This document shows, piece by piece, positions 54,201 through 62,895 of a stretch of 64,000 bases of DNA (its first letter is position 1; every line of letters starts with the position of its first letter). Made by a program: the position numbers and the translations under genes. This stretch comes from Nitrososphaera sp. Its GTDB lineage: Archaea > Thermoproteota > Nitrososphaeria > Nitrososphaerales > Nitrososphaeraceae. The notes beneath the pieces are model-generated. The model was given only the letters and a program-made list of their open reading frames with translations. It made no database searches and was not told where the DNA came from. The stretch lies in contig JBDUUL010000010.1 in assembly GCA_039938515.1 (NCBI GenBank), forward strand, positions 186,001-250,000, read 5' to 3'.

Positions 54201-55501
54201 TGCTTCTGAACGGTACAAAAGTACTCTCGAAAGAAGGCGCAACACAAGATGGAGGGTTATTAGGGCTGAGTTATGGAAGGGTGAAGAGCGTTAGTTTCGA
54301 TGACTTCCACGGAACGGTAACTACAGATTCTAGACCGGGGTACGACTATCTGAAGTATGCATATTCAGGTGGTCACCTCATCGTAGTTAATTCGAATGGT
54401 TATGGTGACATTGGAAAAGCACTCAATATACAAGCGGCTAAGACTGAGTCTTTCAATGCTAAAAACTCTTCAGCCGTGAATACAACTTTGGGCCAAGGAA
54501 TGAACTATTACCAAAACCATGACTCTTCCTCGACAAGCATTCCAATGAAGACTCGTCTGTTGACTTACTCTTCTCCGTCTGGTATTTTATCGATCCCTGC
54601 ATCAACAATAAAGTACGGAGCTGGCAATATCACGTATGTTGACGTGCGCAGCGCAAACTCGACTTTGGATACAAAGACTCGCTCTTCCGACCAGTCTCAG
54701 CATGGGTCTTTAAGCTTTTTTGATGCTACTGGACTTAACCAAAACCAATCTGATCCTAATGCATATACTCCAACGGCTATATTCAATCAGCTGAACGCAA
54801 CAGGGAAAATTACAATAAGTACAAATTCTCTCATTTTGCCAGCGGAACTTAGTGCACAACAGTTACGAGTCGTTGCTAATGGTACGGAAGTTCTCCTAGA
54901 GAACGCTTCAAATATTCAATTTAGCGGTTACAATGATACGCGGGTGACGACCAATTCGATCTCCTTGGAGAATGGACAAGACTTCTACAGTGAAATAGAA
55001 TCGGGAAATCTCGATAAGTTCGAATTTCATGGGTCTGCTCAGATTACCGCATCATATAATGATACATCGTACACTTTCTCGAATGTCAGCAGTGCACAAC
55101 TTAATTCCTCTGAACATATCATAATGAAAGTTAGACAGCCAGAGATCTACATTAACGGACAGACAACATTTAGAGCCTTAAATGCTCAGCCAACTCTCTC
55201 GACTTCAGTAACAGGACAGGATCTAAGAGTGAAAGGAATGACGTCCTTGAACATTTTCATGTCCGATCGTTACTCAATCGCGACGGCCATCCACTTGAAC
55301 GGCACAAGCCAAATCACTCCCAATCCCTCGGGCTATAATGAGATCACATCGTTAAATCTTGAGAGCACACCATACTATCATTTCTTGTCGGCCTCGGTTA
55401 TTGTTAGGATGTTACTCCTCGCACCGTTCATTTTATCGCTAATTTTGCTAGTACGACGGAACTCTAATGGTCGCACTAGTAGACAAAAGGTTGTACTATG
55501 A
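51269..55501 (+). CDS. Giant membrane protein: GT-C-like core with large beta-rich ectodomain
   Basis: A 1410-residue protein. Residues 1-650 hold about 15 membrane helices with an outside loop PGTDISRHY, resembling GT-C or PTPS-related membrane enzymes. Then comes an alpha/beta outside part (about 655-845), a concanavalin/laminin-G-like lectin domain (845-1015, ending FDDFHGTV), a short GATase-like segment (SGGHLIVVNSNGYG, about 1030-1044), a long beta-rich region with many N-x-S/T sites (1050-1370) and one final helix with a basic tail. This would place a glycan-binding head beside a membrane-embedded transfer site. ATG 51269 lies in the previous gene; ATG 51281 also fits. Domain names come from patterns only. 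Confidence 0.75.
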   Translation: MRQLMKQIEYKWLSPFVIFAGIAAITTSYFFWLVESPLKYVFSALEIAGIVLIYTLTKDPRKSLHIRFSGYHWTSKQAGLLLVAFSVVLLLLHVLQLGNQLLQLSIALVCLSFLSGYVLLRILRMYVHFSALEFFTLSFVISFALAAFLNLATIWVQENIRVYVILLSYVIIGVVGIAKARNDAFAHLPSFNRPLDILAIIFSVGFYLVLSFAMYPNIALLPGTDISRHYQSSIILSRTPDLYHDFGYILFHSFESAVIVLTGNPELQWLQSALITLNLWLPVAIYVVAKRYFVNLDSRIPALSVICYSVLSNFSYIYFTQLKTTGVGGTEISLLSITADKTYNGTMNFLQPLYFFAPMAVAMVIFVTILFLMKINSIKKHQFIPLMTVLVFSAYLVHVVEAFIIAVIVIVYSLLHKNNGFRQKDTLISIILGFASATGFLVFETFVWPLGIRHPGIPVFSFAATILPMILCAMALVWHSKVLPALKITLPKYNGEKIRTSASIVLLSVYTLGLVTSIFIENFKTSSVVDFGSVPWFIYPSLLGMAGFLAILCIAQPRSVLRNNSLIFALQAIVVLFVMGRILTAINLNVGPTGYWEKRFINYIFLFACLVAPIPIVRFIQAMSIQRKLIYRAVSLIAISAIVVSGSSSLLLQSEFWLWASPNAPSGQELEAVNYLREVFVKDPRAFILTPTSYSRDVLAFAAPPYQVTVTDPFFSAENPGIPLFMLDSHGLKHAYIYVNTRDIKFLNDHCGWVCQHLLPELPIVFSNAETKIYNATYVGFPTPSSSTALVLSNDPGFRKSSYGAYDLLAQTNAEYTTMEESDHNLLNESNLMLGYDPISYTEFRSQFRSSDWNVQSGNWNFDGNNLNAGENSNGTSRVILSPIAAKYFNASVAFKLTEKVPNVASYVSIIHSWKDVRNYDYSGILIEGNKVYVYFAHVKNGKLEFEPPWPSTDTGLLYRDGTSFNVTLATKPNLIELLLNGTKVLSKEGATQDGGLLGLSYGRVKSVSFDDFHGTVTTDSRPGYDYLKYAYSGGHLIVVNSNGYGDIGKALNIQAAKTESFNAKNSSAVNTTLGQGMNYYQNHDSSSTSIPMKTRLLTYSSPSGILSIPASTIKYGAGNITYVDVRSANSTLDTKTRSSDQSQHGSLSFFDATGLNQNQSDPNAYTPTAIFNQLNATGKITISTNSLILPAELSAQQLRVVANGTEVLLENASNIQFSGYNDTRVTTNSISLENGQDFYSEIESGNLDKFEFHGSAQITASYNDTSYTFSNVSSAQLNSSEHIIMKVRQPEIYINGQTTFRALNAQPTLSTSVTGQDLRVKGMTSLNIFMSDRYSIATAIHLNGTSQITPNPSGYNEITSLNLESTPYYHFLSASVIVRMLLLAPFILSLILLVRRNSNGRTSRQKVVL

Positions 55502-55728
55502 TCTATGAATCCTTTAGATTGCGTTTAGAAAGCGCCTTGTACTGTTTGTGCTCCTGTTTGCATGAAAAGTATACAAGGAAGCATCTTTAAGCGCTATATT
55601 CAGTTTGGTCGTCTACCGGATATTGTTTTGTAAACCATATCTCGCTGTCTCGCGAGAAAGCAATTTGACAAATTGTCAACTTTGATCGAATTATAGTCCG
55701 CAGCCTTTGAAAACTGATGTAATTCGAA

Positions 55729-56904
55729 TCAACTTGCTAACTCTGCATAACAATTCTCTACCAGTGGAAAGACACTATCTTCATCGTAACTTGCGGCCTT
55801 TTTCTTAGCATTAAGCGACAGATTCGAGCGCAGGGTTTCATCCTTACTTAGTCGCATAATGGCATTCTCAAAGTCTTTGGGCTGGAGTGGATTTATGAGC
55901 AATGCATCTTTGTTGTTTAACAACAGAGCTCGATTTGCTGGAATGTCACTACACACAACCGCACGTTCACAACTCATCGCTTCTAATAGGGAAGTTGACA
56001 TCCCTTCAGTAAGCGAAGGTAAGACGAAGATGTCAATTGCTGATAACCATCTCTCAACGTCAGTTCTCACGCCAGCAAATACAACTTTATCCTGGACCCT
56101 TTTTTCCACGACTAGATTGCGCGCAGACTCCTCTAATGGACCTGTTCCGATCACAATTAACCTGAGAGATGGTAACTCAGTTGAGATTCTTGCGAAGGAG
56201 TCTATGAGCATCATGAAATTTTTCTCTGGCGTGAATCTCCCAACGAATCCTATTGTAACTAGACTCTCGCTTATACCAAGCTCTTTTCTAATTTGCTCTC
56301 TGTTTTGACGAGAAAACTTGAACTTTTCTACTTCGATTGGAATAGGGATGAATCTAATATCTTTGTTGGTTAACTGTGAATAATATTCCTTAATGAATGG
56401 ATTGACAGCTACGGTAATATTGGCTCTCTTGACCGTGAACAAATCAAGACAATATTCCAATCTTAACAACAGATTATTAAACCGGCCCTGAAGAGACGGG
56501 GCAATTGTCTTATGTCTAATACCGTGTGAAGAAATAATCACAGGAATTTTCATTATTCTGCTCGCAATGATTGCTGCCAATCCTCCATAACCTGTATCTT
56601 GAGCATGAATGAGAGTAATCGGGTGTTTTCTATGTATTTGGATGAGCTTTCCTACCCATAATAATACAAGAAATAATCGAGAAAGAACGTAAATTAGGTA
56701 AGGAGGATGAATGGTTTTCGTGTTTTGGGGTTTCTGTGTATTCAGCTGTTTCTCAACCACTTTGCTAGTGGTACCGCTAAGGCGTGTACATGAGATCCCT
56801 GCAAGAGTACTTCCTAGAACAGTCACGTCAAAATTCTTATTGAAAAGCCAGTACCCTAGTGCGGAGGTGTACTTTTCTTCTCCGCCGTAGGAAATGTTAA
56901 ACAC
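55729..56904 (-). CDS. GT4 glycosyltransferase; N-terminus unresolved
   Basis: A GT-B enzyme of 391 residues from GTG 56904. The family motifs are YGGEEKYTSALG (N-terminal glycine loop), IGFVGRFTPEKNF and the E-x7-E donor motif in LTEGMSTSLLEA. The first beta strand (IPHICLLTSNRV) is encoded directly upstream in frame, but the 39 codons up to the stop at 57022-57024 contain no ATG, GTG or TTG. ATT 56937 or ATA 56946 are the best placed rare starts. It is the last glycosyltransferase of the island. Confidence 0.87.
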   Translation of the reverse strand: MFNISYGGEEKYTSALGYWLFNKNFDVTVLGSTLAGISCTRLSGTTSKVVEKQLNTQKPQNTKTIHPPYLIYVLSRLFLVLLWVGKLIQIHRKHPITLIHAQDTGYGGLAAIIASRIMKIPVIISSHGIRHKTIAPSLQGRFNNLLLRLEYCLDLFTVKRANITVAVNPFIKEYYSQLTNKDIRFIPIPIEVEKFKFSRQNREQIRKELGISESLVTIGFVGRFTPEKNFMMLIDSFARISTELPSLRLIVIGTGPLEESARNLVVEKRVQDKVVFAGVRTDVERWLSAIDIFVLPSLTEGMSTSLLEAMSCERAVVCSDIPANRALLLNNKDALLINPLQPKDFENAIMRLSKDETLRSNLSLNAKKKAASYDEDSVFPLVENCYAELAS

Positions 56905-57396
56905 TCTATTAGACGTGAGTAAACAAATGTGAGGAATAGAGGTTATCGTCTGGGATTGATCACTAATGCTAATGTAAGTAAGGCCTCCTACAACTGAAGC
57001 ATTTGAATATTTACGTGATGGTTAGGTGACACCTTTATTCGCCAACTATCGAACAGTTGTCGGACAAATACCATCTTTTAGCAGACATAATTGCGGGGTT
57101 ACGAGAATCTATTTTGCGTTGGAGCTCAAAAGGTTCAGCAATAACTTCGGTTGAACTAGTCTGATGACCACTGGCGAAGCATGCTACTACAACAATTTGT
57201 GAAATAATTGGTATTAACGTCTCAAACCAGAAAACCAAAACTTTGCACAGTATTAGGCATTTGTCAAAACAATTTAATCAAATAACGTTTTGATGGGCTG
57301 CTCACTACACGTCCTTTGCGAGACTCTTCATGCTTCTAGCTTTTTGGACGTCTCCAACAGGTCCTCGATCGGCTCAAGTTCGTGTCGAAGGACTAT
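56905..57396. other. Intergenic region, partly coding extension of the GT4 gene
   Basis: The first 40-120 nt probably encode the true N-terminus of the glycosyltransferase. The rest has no supported gene and is AT-rich. Confidence 0.5.
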
Positions 57397-58356
57397 TTAT
57401 CTAGGCAGCATTAACTGGATTGCAGCCGTATCCTGGGCTAAAGCGCTCACACCTTGCCTTACAGGTATCGATGGCTTAAATTCTAGCTCCTTCAAAATAA
57501 GTTCAATATTCGCGCGGCTATCCCTGATGTCGCCGTTTCGTCCCTTTTCATGAATCGGCTGAAGCGTCGAACCCAACGACTTGAGTACTGTTGATGCTAG
57601 CTCGTTTAATGTGATTGAAATGCCTGTCCCCAAATTGTAGATTCCTGAACAACCTTCTTCTGCTGCAATTACCAACCCATCAACTATATCGTGAACCGAT
57701 ACAAAATCTCGGGTCTGCTGGCCATCGCCGTAAATAACCGGCGCAAGCCCTCTACCAATTCTCTCGATGAACTTGGTAATTACACCCGCATAATCTGAGC
57801 TCTGGCCCTTTCCATATACATTGAAAAAGCGAAGGGATACGGCATTTTTTATTCTCCCTGAATTTGCAAATGATGTTACAAGAGACTCGCCTGCAACCTT
57901 GCTTGCACCATACGGCGAAAGTGGGCTCAGCACATGGTCCTCAGACACAGGCACGGTTTTAGGTTCGCCGTATACTGCAGCAGAGGACGCAAACACAAAA
58001 TTCTCGACGCCGTTTTGAGCACAAGCGTTAAGCAGAGATGTGGTGCCGTTGACATTAACGTCAATGGTGTTAAACGGAGAAAGCATGGACTCTGCGACGC
58101 TAATCTTGGCCGCAAGGTGAAAGCACGTATCGATCTTCTTGTTGAAAATCACGTCATTGACGCCTTCCATATTCCTTATGTCCATATCGAAGAACGATAC
58201 CCTCTCTTCATTTGCGTATGGCCTTGTCGTAAAGTACTGACGGTTGTTGCTCAGGTTGTCAACCACGGTGACCTGAATATTCCTTGACTGAATTAATTTT
58301 CTGACAAGGTGGCTTCCAATAAACCCAGCCCCGCCGGTAACCAACACGTTTCTCAA
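57397..58356 (-). CDS. NAD-dependent sugar epimerase, GalE-like
   Basis: A 319-residue extended SDR enzyme. The Rossmann motif is GGAGFIGS (8-15), the catalytic pair is YGASK (Y and K about 149-153) and the upstream Ser lies in FASSAAVYG. It probably interconverts UDP-glucose and UDP-galactose or the related GlcNAc/GlcA forms, supplying the glycan island. Base composition is clearly GC-richer in the 5' half of the gene than in the island genes, marking the island edge. ATG start. Confidence 0.9.
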   Translation of the reverse strand: MRNVLVTGGAGFIGSHLVRKLIQSRNIQVTVVDNLSNNRQYFTTRPYANEERVSFFDMDIRNMEGVNDVIFNKKIDTCFHLAAKISVAESMLSPFNTIDVNVNGTTSLLNACAQNGVENFVFASSAAVYGEPKTVPVSEDHVLSPLSPYGASKVAGESLVTSFANSGRIKNAVSLRFFNVYGKGQSSDYAGVITKFIERIGRGLAPVIYGDGQQTRDFVSVHDIVDGLVIAAEEGCSGIYNLGTGISITLNELASTVLKSLGSTLQPIHEKGRNGDIRDSRANIELILKELEFKPSIPVRQGVSALAQDTAAIQLMLPR

Positions 58357-58511
58357 CGTGCAAGAGAAAACTGCCGAACTCTGAAAAGCATTTGTTGTAC
58401 TGCAAATGTGACAACAGTATAGGCGTCATTTTGCAGATTCCCTGAAAAGTCATTTCATTGCCGCATTCAGGGAGTTATACCGCGCTGCGGGAACGCTAGA
58501 GCGCTGACGGC

Positions 58512-59474
58512 CTAGTCTTCCTCGACTTCAAGTTCCCTTACTATCTCTTCCTTACCTATGTCGATGTGCACCTTTCCGCGTGGCGTGCGGGAAATAATAT
58601 TCGCACAGAGCAGTTTTGTCGAGTTTGGTTCGATGGAAAACGTAGTAGCCTTTCGACCGTCCGAGGCCGCTCCGTTAATCCTCTCATAGTCGTATAGCGG
58701 AAACACACCTGCATCAGTGCGGATTCTGCCAATGCAGAGCTTGTATGAGGTGTCCGAGTCGTTGTACAGTTTCACGCACACCCAGCCGGACATTGGCACC
58801 GCAGATGAGTCGAATTTGCGCAGGCCGTGGTTGCTTGGCTGCATCATTTTCTGAATCTCTATCCCTCCGCTCTTCTGACCTGCAATCGCCATCGTTGCAG
58901 ACCACGACCCCATCGGGTGCAAGCTTTTTGTCTCCTTGATAATATCCGACGTTTGCACGTCATATACCTCGATGTGTATCCTCAAGTCCCCGTCAGCAAA
59001 GTCCTCGGGTATCTTCCACTTGAGCGCAAACGGCTCCTTGACCTTGTCGCCATGGAGTCTGCCAATTGCCTTGTCCTTATCATAGAACAAAAACACCCTG
59101 TCCTGGTCGCCGTATTGGGTGCGGAAGGTGATGGACGCAAAGCCATTGACAAACCGGCCGGTTATGTCGCCTTCGATGTAGAGCCTGCCTCCGACTTCTG
59201 GCACAGACCTGCCAAGCACGTTTGCATTAATTTCCGTCTTTCTTCCTCTCATGTAGAGAACCTGCGCGGCCTGCACGCCAAGGGCCACTGCAAGTGCCGA
59301 AAGCGCTAGAATGGCAGCGTACATCGCAAAAAAAGAAGCAGTGGCAAGGTACTTGTTCTCAAAAATCTGGGGGTACATCTTGGCGAAGGGCTGCAGTTGC
59401 GGAAACAGAGCTAGCACCACCAGTGGGGCTGCTATTATGATGCAAATTTCCGCTGCAATCCCTAGCCTAGTCAC
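58512..59474 (-). CDS. Membrane protein with beta-rich soluble domain
   Basis: A 320-residue protein with two N-terminal membrane helices (about 8-27 and 45-75) and a long beta-rich C-terminal part with Ig-like strands (RLYIEGDITGRFVNGFASITF, then DLRIHIEVYDV). Not recognised. ATG start. GC-rich codon use as in core genes. Confidence 0.7.
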   Translation of the reverse strand: MTRLGIAAEICIIIAAPLVVLALFPQLQPFAKMYPQIFENKYLATASFFAMYAAILALSALAVALGVQAAQVLYMRGRKTEINANVLGRSVPEVGGRLYIEGDITGRFVNGFASITFRTQYGDQDRVFLFYDKDKAIGRLHGDKVKEPFALKWKIPEDFADGDLRIHIEVYDVQTSDIIKETKSLHPMGSWSATMAIAGQKSGGIEIQKMMQPSNHGLRKFDSSAVPMSGWVCVKLYNDSDTSYKLCIGRIRTDAGVFPLYDYERINGAASDGRKATTFSIEPNSTKLLCANIISRTPRGKVHIDIGKEEIVRELEVEED

Positions 59475-59939
59475 TTCTCAATACCTGTAAGCAATGGAAT
59501 TGGTAGGATAGAAGGATATAACAGCTGTTCATCAAAGTGCTTGCAGCCGACACTTGCCTTCAACAGTTCCCAAGCGCAGGCTAGAGCAGCTTAAATAGGA
59601 ATTAAAAATCTTGTGAACGTTCTACCTGTAGTTTTCCTCTAGGAGCCACTGACATTAACCATGACACAATAGCCACTACTTGTTTGGATTCTATCGTAAA
59701 AGCAGCCGTTTGGTGAGTCCACGTTCTCCGCCTTCTGCTGAATTTGGGACAAGTATAATGTCGACCTGCGCCTGTTTACTTGTCAGGATTCTACTCTTTA
59801 CAGTACTTCTGTGCGCAAGACTAATGCAACCAAAAGACTGCGTTCTTGCCACATAATGTTCCCTGCCTGTTTCAAACGGGCGGTTTGAACAGAAAATGTA
59901 AAAATACTTAAGATCTCATTCCGCCCCAGATTATGATAC
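59475..59939. other. Intergenic region
   Basis: No gene supported. A TATA-like AAAATACTTA lies at 59901-59910, 34 nt before the next gene. Confidence 0.5.
59901..59910 (+). promoter_or_regulatory. TATA-like box
   Basis: AAAATACTTA centred 34 nt before ATG 59940, consistent with a very short leader. Confidence 0.4.
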
Positions 59940-60218
59940 ATGACAGAAATAGATTTTCTGACTGATAAAATGATAGACATTGCTATTGCATCGTCCTTAG
60001 GCATATTCATAATGGTACTTCATCGAAGAGCTGACAAAAGAGTTCATGATATGATAGTGTCGCTACACGACTATGTGACGGTAGAACACCGAGAGGTTAT
60101 GCAAAAGGTTCAGGAAATGCTTGAAGCAGAGAAACAAATCGACAATGAGGTTCACAGGATTATCTCCGAACAGCAAGCCCTCATAAAGGAATTACATGAA
60201 GGGGCAAAAAAGAACTAG
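59940..60218 (+). CDS. Membrane-anchored coiled-coil protein
   Basis: A 92-residue protein: one N-terminal membrane helix (MIDIAIASSLGIFIMVLH) and then a continuous charged helix with heptads (VMQKVQEMLEAEKQID). ATG start. Could organise a complex at the membrane; not recognised. Confidence 0.6.
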   Translation: MTEIDFLTDKMIDIAIASSLGIFIMVLHRRADKRVHDMIVSLHDYVTVEHREVMQKVQEMLEAEKQIDNEVHRIISEQQALIKELHEGAKKN

Positions 60219-60352
60219 GCAGATAGCACATTTGCACAATTGGCAAAGCTTCGTAAAGCTGAGTAATTGAGGCAAATAGCCCTGCATCAGGGCAATTTGG
60301 CATAATTTCACCTGAACAAATGCATGTCGATTCTGTGACTTTGTATTAGAAG

Positions 60353-60362
60353 AATTTAAGTA
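60353..60362 (+). promoter_or_regulatory. TATA-like box
   Basis: ATTTAAGTAT centred 32 nt before ATG 60390. Confidence 0.4.
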
Positions 60363-60389
60363 TCTAGATCTGCATATTGGTTTGAGCTC

Positions 60390-61115
60390 ATGAAACTCGG
60401 CCCCATTGATTTTAAGCGACGCGAAAAAGCAGAGACTGAAACTTCTGACCCTCTAAAGGGGCAAGGCGTAGAAGAAGCGGCAGCCGCAATATCTGCAAGC
60501 GCAACAGGCATTGCAAAAATGGATGATATTTCTGAAATCAGCGCGGACCCAGGTGTCAATGCAGACTCTGACAAGATTGAGCTAGCTGTCGCGGACTATG
60601 CAGAAGATGAATCCTCTGATTCTGACGATGGAGAGGACGAACACTATGGCTTGCAGGATCGCTTTTCAAAGATAAAGGGCACGACTGTCAAGACTTTGTC
60701 GCCTCTGGGCAGGGCAGGCAAGTTTCATCTAAAGACCTTCAAAGAAGAGGGCAAGGACCTAAAAAAACTCCTCTCTTCAAAAGAAGTTGTAATTTACAAG
60801 ACAGATGCTGTCGCAGTATTGCTAAGAAGGCTAGGCGGCTATTTCGAGTTTCTAGAGGAGTACAACAAGCTGGTAAGGGAAGGCTATACTTTTGCATACA
60901 GCGAGGCTGTAGAGAGCTTTTTTGAAATTCCAGTCGCAGGGATAAAGACCAAGCTTGGCAAACTCTACTATTTCCACCACCAAAAATATGCAAGCGGAAG
61001 CGAGGCGACCATTCCTCCAGACTTGACCAAGCATGTAAACGGTCGTGCAATTCCGACAGTGGAAAGTTCTCCTGCCGGAGCCAAAGAGCAGGACACTATC
61101 CAGCAGCAAACTTGA
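60390..61115 (+). CDS. Acidic-N-terminus hypothetical protein with basic alpha/beta domain
   Basis: A 241-residue soluble protein. Residues 15-90 are acidic and low in complexity, likely disordered. Residues 120-215 form a folded part (EVVIYKTDAVAVLLRRLGG, then FAYSEAVESFFEIPVAG and KLGKLYYFHHQKY). Not recognised. ATG start. Confidence 0.65.
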   Translation: MKLGPIDFKRREKAETETSDPLKGQGVEEAAAAISASATGIAKMDDISEISADPGVNADSDKIELAVADYAEDESSDSDDGEDEHYGLQDRFSKIKGTTVKTLSPLGRAGKFHLKTFKEEGKDLKKLLSSKEVVIYKTDAVAVLLRRLGGYFEFLEEYNKLVREGYTFAYSEAVESFFEIPVAGIKTKLGKLYYFHHQKYASGSEATIPPDLTKHVNGRAIPTVESSPAGAKEQDTIQQQT

Positions 61116-61432
61116 GCCTGGAGAACTGCTATTTCAAACAGGATCTTTGATATATCGTATTTAATGGCGCAGCCATAGTATGCCTTCTCAATTGGCGCCA
61201 CCACTTGAATCCATTGCCTAATCTCATACGTTACCCCTCTTGCTGACAGCCTGTCGAGGGAAGCGGCAATCGCCATATTCTCCAACTGATGATTATCAAA
61301 ACTCAAAAGCGGTAAAATTCGCGCAATATCTGAGAGCGTATTTGCACTGTCATCACCTTTAGCCAAGAGACATATGCGAACATGCGCGCAACTAATTGGA
61401 TAATATCGTAGCCATCGCAGTCTATCCAACAC
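60968..61432 (-). CDS. Doubtful convergent open reading frame
   Basis: A 154-codon frame, half of it antisense to the end of the previous gene. The part in free sequence (61116-61350) reads as good amphipathic helices (DIARILPLLSFDNHQLENM, then YEIRQWIQVVAPIEKAYY), which is why it is kept. The antisense C-terminus is low quality. Could be a truncated or frameshifted small helical protein. Confidence 0.3.
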   Translation of the reverse strand: MLDRLRWLRYYPISCAHVRICLLAKGDDSANTLSDIARILPLLSFDNHQLENMAIAASLDRLSARGVTYEIRQWIQVVAPIEKAYYGCAIKYDISKILFEIAVLQAQVCCWIVSCSLAPAGELSTVGIARPFTCLVKSGGMVASLPLAYFWWWK

Positions 61433-61507
61433 GGCCGATACCGTGGATAATAATTCCGAAACAGACTCCCTCTAAGGTTAGATATCTGATATACTGCGAC
61501 AGGACAT

Positions 61508-62677
61508 TTGTCGCGGGTCCAGTTGCGAAAGCCTCTAGGTGTAGTTGCGTCTTTGCTTTCATGCTTTTTGCTTGTTTCTGTTTTTTCTGCGGTCCCCGGC
61601 TATGCCACAAAATCAGGCGAAGAGTCAATTTCAAAACCAAGAGTCTGCAATTGCGTAGTCTTTAGGCTCGACGATGTCCAGGACTATTGGCTAAGCGGCG
61701 TGCAAGAATCGATAATGGAAGAATTTGCAAAGTCTCATCAAAAGCTAACCTTGGGGGAAATAATGAACTTCTTTGGTGAAGACCAGAAACTGGTCAACGA
61801 AACGCGCAAAGGGGCGTCTGTTGGAACTTTCGAGTATGCACTGCATGGCTGGAACCATGCAGACTATTCCACAATGACACTTGAGCAGCAGCAAATGGAG
61901 CTCATGCTTGCAAATGACAAGATGATTAGCATCTATGGCAGGCCGTCAGACATATTCCTAACGCCTTACAACGAATTCAACAACGAAACACTACAGGCGA
62001 TGAGCAACCTAGATATTCATATTGTTAGCGCCGCCACCTATTCCGCGTATTATAGTGGCAATACCGTGACACCTTGGGCGCCCAATACTGACCAATTCGG
62101 AATCTACCATGCTCCCGAGACTGTCACTTTTGGACTCTACTCAGGCACGCATATTGGATGGACATCATTGAGCCAAATGAAGCACTTGATTGACGCCGGA
62201 ATCAAGGCCAGAGGCTGGAGCGTGGTGACACTTCATCCGCAAGACTTTAGCAAGTACACCCCTGACGGGCAAACAGCGCTAAATGTCGTTAACAAGACAT
62301 CAACCAACAGACTTGGCGGTCTGCTTAATTTCATTCACGCGCGTGGCTATGCCATCGCTTCATTTCATGACCTCGCTAATTCTGAAGCAAGGCAACATGA
62401 CGATGTTGCACCCAATGTTACGGTTTCACCTGAGGGGGGACACTACACTACAATTGTGCACGTAGGATTGACGGCCGACAAGCCCTCCAAGATCTACTAT
62501 ACTATTGACGGAAGCATCCCTACAAGCTCAAGCCCGGTGTACCCGAACAAGCTGAAGATTTCAGAGAATACAACACTCAAGTTCTTTGCTGTTGACCGGG
62601 ACGGAAATATCAGTCCAATTTTGACGGAGCAGTACCGGATTGAACACAATGTATCCAAATCCGGCCATGGCGAGTAG
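61508..62677 (+). CDS. Secreted polysaccharide deacetylase with chitobiase-like C-terminal domain
   Basis: A 389-residue exported protein. A signal peptide (about 1-33) precedes a NodB-like domain with the metal residues D-D in RLDDVQDYW and the H-x3-H motif in HGWNH; later TPYNEFN and a C-terminal VVTLHPQDF histidine complete the site. Residues about 310-375 match a CHB/HEX C-terminal domain (KIYYTIDGSIPTSSSPVY). It would remove acetyl groups from N-acetylated surface polysaccharide. TTG start at 61508. Its place after the glycan island suits an extracellular finishing role. Confidence 0.85.
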   Translation: MSRVQLRKPLGVVASLLSCFLLVSVFSAVPGYATKSGEESISKPRVCNCVVFRLDDVQDYWLSGVQESIMEEFAKSHQKLTLGEIMNFFGEDQKLVNETRKGASVGTFEYALHGWNHADYSTMTLEQQQMELMLANDKMISIYGRPSDIFLTPYNEFNNETLQAMSNLDIHIVSAATYSAYYSGNTVTPWAPNTDQFGIYHAPETVTFGLYSGTHIGWTSLSQMKHLIDAGIKARGWSVVTLHPQDFSKYTPDGQTALNVVNKTSTNRLGGLLNFIHARGYAIASFHDLANSEARQHDDVAPNVTVSPEGGHYTTIVHVGLTADKPSKIYYTIDGSIPTSSSPVYPNKLKISENTTLKFFAVDRDGNISPILTEQYRIEHNVSKSGHGE

Positions 62678-62895
62678 ACCCTCGTCAGACATAGATTTTA
62701 GCAACAGCAAATGTGGGTACAGGACGCATCGCCCTAGCAGTCTAATTCAATATTGCAAATCCTGGCTTGATTGTCAATACCCGGAGACATTGCAAGACGT
62801 TGGCCCAAAGTTTGCCAAGTAATCTATTGTCTGTTTAGGGAAATACTGGCATCCGAATAATGGTTCGTCAATGGCAGAGTGGCTAGTAGATTACG

